Below, in pieces: positions 62,312-64,000 of a stretch of 64,000 nucleotides of DNA (positions are counted from its first letter, which is position 1; each line of letters starts with the position of its first letter). Source of the stretch: UBA4582 sp013204195 (GTDB lineage Bacteria > Pseudomonadota > Gammaproteobacteria > Pseudomonadales > Azotimanducaceae). The notes under the pieces were generated by a model. It was not told the origin of the DNA, did not search any database, and saw only the letters and a list, made by a program, of their open reading frames with translations. A program made the translations under genes and the position numbers. The stretch is taken from contig CAWUUH010000030.1 in the NCBI GenBank assembly GCA_963925735.1, positions 1 through 64,000 on the forward strand, in the 5' to 3' direction.

Positions 62312-63052
62312 ATGACCCATCTAGTACTGCGGCAAGACCATAACGGAGTGGCAACGCTCACCATTAATCGACCCGAGAAGCTCAACGCCCTCACGGTTGC
62401 CGTATTCATCGAGCTGCAGAATCATATCGACGATATTCGCGAACAAATTGATACGGTGGGTTGCGTGGTCGTCCGGGGCGCAGGCAAGTGCTTCAGTGCC
62501 GGCCATGACCTTACGGATATCGCTGCCGGCGAAAAACTCCCCCGCCCTAACTTCCAGTCTCATGTGATTGAAAACCTGGCGAACCTGCCACAACCGGTAG
62601 TCAGCGCGGTACATAGCCATTGTTATACCGGCGCATTAGAACTGGCCCTGGCCGGTGACATTATTCTTGCCAGCGAAAATGCCAAGTTTGCTGACACCCA
62701 TGCGAAGTGGGCTTTGACCCCGGTCTGGGGCATGAGCCAGCGACTGCCGCGCCGCATCGGCAAGGTCAAGGCAGCGGAAATGATGTTTACTGCCAAGACC
62801 TACTCAAGCAGTGAAGCACTGTTAATGAACTTGTGTAATAGTTGTTTCCCTGACGCTGAGTTCGATCAGGCAGTGCAAGCCTTTTGCGAGGCTATGTTAG
62901 CCAACTCCTGGTTCTCACTGCGCGCCAATAAATTATTGTTAGCCGAAACCGATGGCCTACCACTTGCCGCCGGACTCGCCCATGAAATTTACCAGAGCCA
63001 GGGACGTGGTCCTGACATGGAAGCCCGCATCGGTGGGTTTGGTAAAAAATAG
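62312..63052 (+). CDS. Enoyl-CoA hydratase/isomerase family protein
   Basis: A protein of 246 residues from ATG 62312 (MTHLVLRQDHNGVATLTINR). AAGGGAAG precedes it; the longer frame from 62156 overlaps the thiolase gene. Crotonase motifs GAGKCFSAGHDLTDIAAGEK and VVSAVHSHCYTGALELALAGD. TDTHAKW-like ADTHAKWALTPVWGMSQRL follows. It belongs to the thiolase/hydratase beta-oxidation-like group. Confidence 0.92.
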   Translation: MTHLVLRQDHNGVATLTINRPEKLNALTVAVFIELQNHIDDIREQIDTVGCVVVRGAGKCFSAGHDLTDIAAGEKLPRPNFQSHVIENLANLPQPVVSAVHSHCYTGALELALAGDIILASENAKFADTHAKWALTPVWGMSQRLPRRIGKVKAAEMMFTAKTYSSSEALLMNLCNSCFPDAEFDQAVQAFCEAMLANSWFSLRANKLLLAETDGLPLAAGLAHEIYQSQGRGPDMEARIGGFGKK

Positions 63053-63170
63053 AGCGGTTCCGGCCGAGCGGCGAAGACTCCTCGTTCCCTGCTATACATT
63101 GAACAGCCTTAATACAGCACGGAACGCTCAGGGTTAATAACAACCGATAATAAACCAAGGAGACGACCTG

Positions 63171-63893
63171 ATGCGCGCAATAGTCATGCTGTATGGAGTG
63201 GTAAGCTACTTGCTGTTCTTCGGCGTATTCCTCTACCTGATCGCTTTCGTCGGCGGTATTTTCGTTCCTAAAACGCTGTCATCAGAGGCTGGTATGCATG
63301 CGCCCCTCGCCTTGCTGATCAACCTGGGGCTCATTATTTTGTGGGGCGTACAACACACCGTCATGGCCAGAGACTGGTTCAAAGAAGCCATCGCACACAT
63401 CGTTCCCCACCATACCGAACGCAGCACTTATGTGCTGGCCTCGACCCTGATACTTGTCTTACTCATGTACGCCTGGCAGCCCATCGACGGCATCATCTGG
63501 CAGGTTGAGAATCCTTTAGGCATAAAAATACTCTGGAGCATCTTTGGTATTGGCTGGGTATTGGTCCTGCTGTCGACGTTTCTGACTGACCATTTTGATC
63601 TGTTCGGTCTGCGGCAGACCTGGCTGCATTTTGTTAAAAAAACCTACACATCGGTGAATTTTACAGAAAGCCTGTTCTACCAATGGATTCGCCATCCGAT
63701 GATGCTTGGCCTGCTGCTGGCTTTCTGGGCGATCCCAGTTATGACAGCAGGGCACCTGGTCTTTTCCCTCGGCATGACGGTTTATATACTGATGGGCATC
63801 CATTTCGAAGAACAGGGTCTGGCTGCATCCATTGGCACTGACTATACGGAATACCAAAAACGAACTGCCAGGATCATTCCAAAGATCTATTAA
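63171..63893 (+). CDS. MddA/NnrU-like membrane methyltransferase
   Basis: A protein of 240 residues with about five to six membrane helices. The C-terminal part YQWIRHPMMLGLLLAFWAIP, VMTAGHLVFSLGMTVYILMGIHFEEQGLAASIGTDY (GHLVFSLGMTVYILMGIHFE) matches the isoprenylcysteine-methyltransferase-like group that includes MddA (methanethiol S-methyltransferase, giving dimethyl sulfide). QHTVMARDWFKEAI and FGLRQTW are also of that kind. A DMS role is inference. It follows the hydratase by 118 bp. Confidence 0.8.
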   Translation: MRAIVMLYGVVSYLLFFGVFLYLIAFVGGIFVPKTLSSEAGMHAPLALLINLGLIILWGVQHTVMARDWFKEAIAHIVPHHTERSTYVLASTLILVLLMYAWQPIDGIIWQVENPLGIKILWSIFGIGWVLVLLSTFLTDHFDLFGLRQTWLHFVKKTYTSVNFTESLFYQWIRHPMMLGLLLAFWAIPVMTAGHLVFSLGMTVYILMGIHFEEQGLAASIGTDYTEYQKRTARIIPKIY

Positions 63894-63977
63894 TAAATCT
63901 GGCAGGGGTGGCGACTAGCCCCACTCACTGCAGGCCGACTGGCAAACACAGCATCGGAAAATAAAAGGACACAGACC

Positions 63978-64000
63978 ATGTACGTCGGTAAATACGCCAT
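63978..64000 (+). CDS. Start of a further gene (partial)
   Basis: ATG at 63978 with AAGGA 8 nt upstream; only MYVGKYA can be read. The N-terminus and the acyl-CoA context would suit an acyl-CoA synthetase, but the family cannot be told from seven residues. Confidence 0.5.

Overview
The window looks like chromosome of a marine-type gammaproteobacterium. The clues are a long class II ilvC, an IlvY-type LysR regulator, an E. coli-type serA with ACT domain, a ModF-type double ATPase, and many acyl-CoA enzymes. Exact placement is inference. I saw no rRNA, tRNA, CRISPR array, insertion sequence or integrase. Several genes start with TTG, and short tandem repeats occur both between and inside genes.

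Layout. 1-4213 (minus) is a two-partner secretion pair: a TpsB transporter and an ATGA-coupled TpsA exoprotein that runs off the left edge and ends here in 68-residue repeats. 4.5-10 kb holds a GIY-YIG protein, a glycine-zipper lipoprotein, a membrane-anchored sulfatase, two very small genes, an SDR and rimK. 10-14.7 kb (minus) is ilvC, modF and an MFS carrier; the ilvC promoter has a LysR-type palindrome at the classical upstream position. 14.7-19 kb has a CYP153-type alkane hydroxylase, a His/Asp-tailed hypothetical protein, a repeat-rich spacer and a second sulfatase. 19-22.4 kb has an MFS carrier and a MATE pump.

22.5-24.6 kb holds the most striking item: a GrdB/PrdB-like gene split by an in-frame TGA. 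The TGA reads naturally as selenocysteine in a U-P-V-C motif, and a stem-loop with a G-first loop lies at the right distance downstream. An AraC-type regulator lies upstream on the same strand.

24.7-34.7 kb contains a VOC protein, a secreted methyltransferase-like protein, serA, a DUF481/GNAT/FxLYD operon, and a divergent five-gene operon: LolA-like carrier, two FtsX/LolC-like permeases, LolD-like ATPase and outer-membrane barrel. Together these could form an envelope-spanning lipid or lipoprotein export route. 34.7-39.5 kb has two divergent exported peptidases (M3 PepF-like and M14).

39.6-49.5 kb carries fatty-acid or catabolic genes (enoyl-CoA hydratase, acyl-CoA dehydrogenase), ilvY, a ketopantoate reductase-like gene, a VOC/MFS/hydrolase/PdxA operon, and a desaturase operon. 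The desaturase operon faces a TetR gene across a perfect palindrome. 49.6-56 kb has a tandem DsbA-like isomerase, a mutarotase, a pterin dehydratase, a Coq4-like protein facing a second TetR, a deazaflavin-type reductase, a YkgJ protein and a SpoU methyltransferase. 56-64 kb has a nitronate monooxygenase, a 2OG-Fe(II) oxygenase and a beta-oxidation-like block: two acyl-CoA dehydrogenases facing a thiolase and an enoyl-CoA hydratase, then a MddA-like membrane methyltransferase and the first codons of one more gene.
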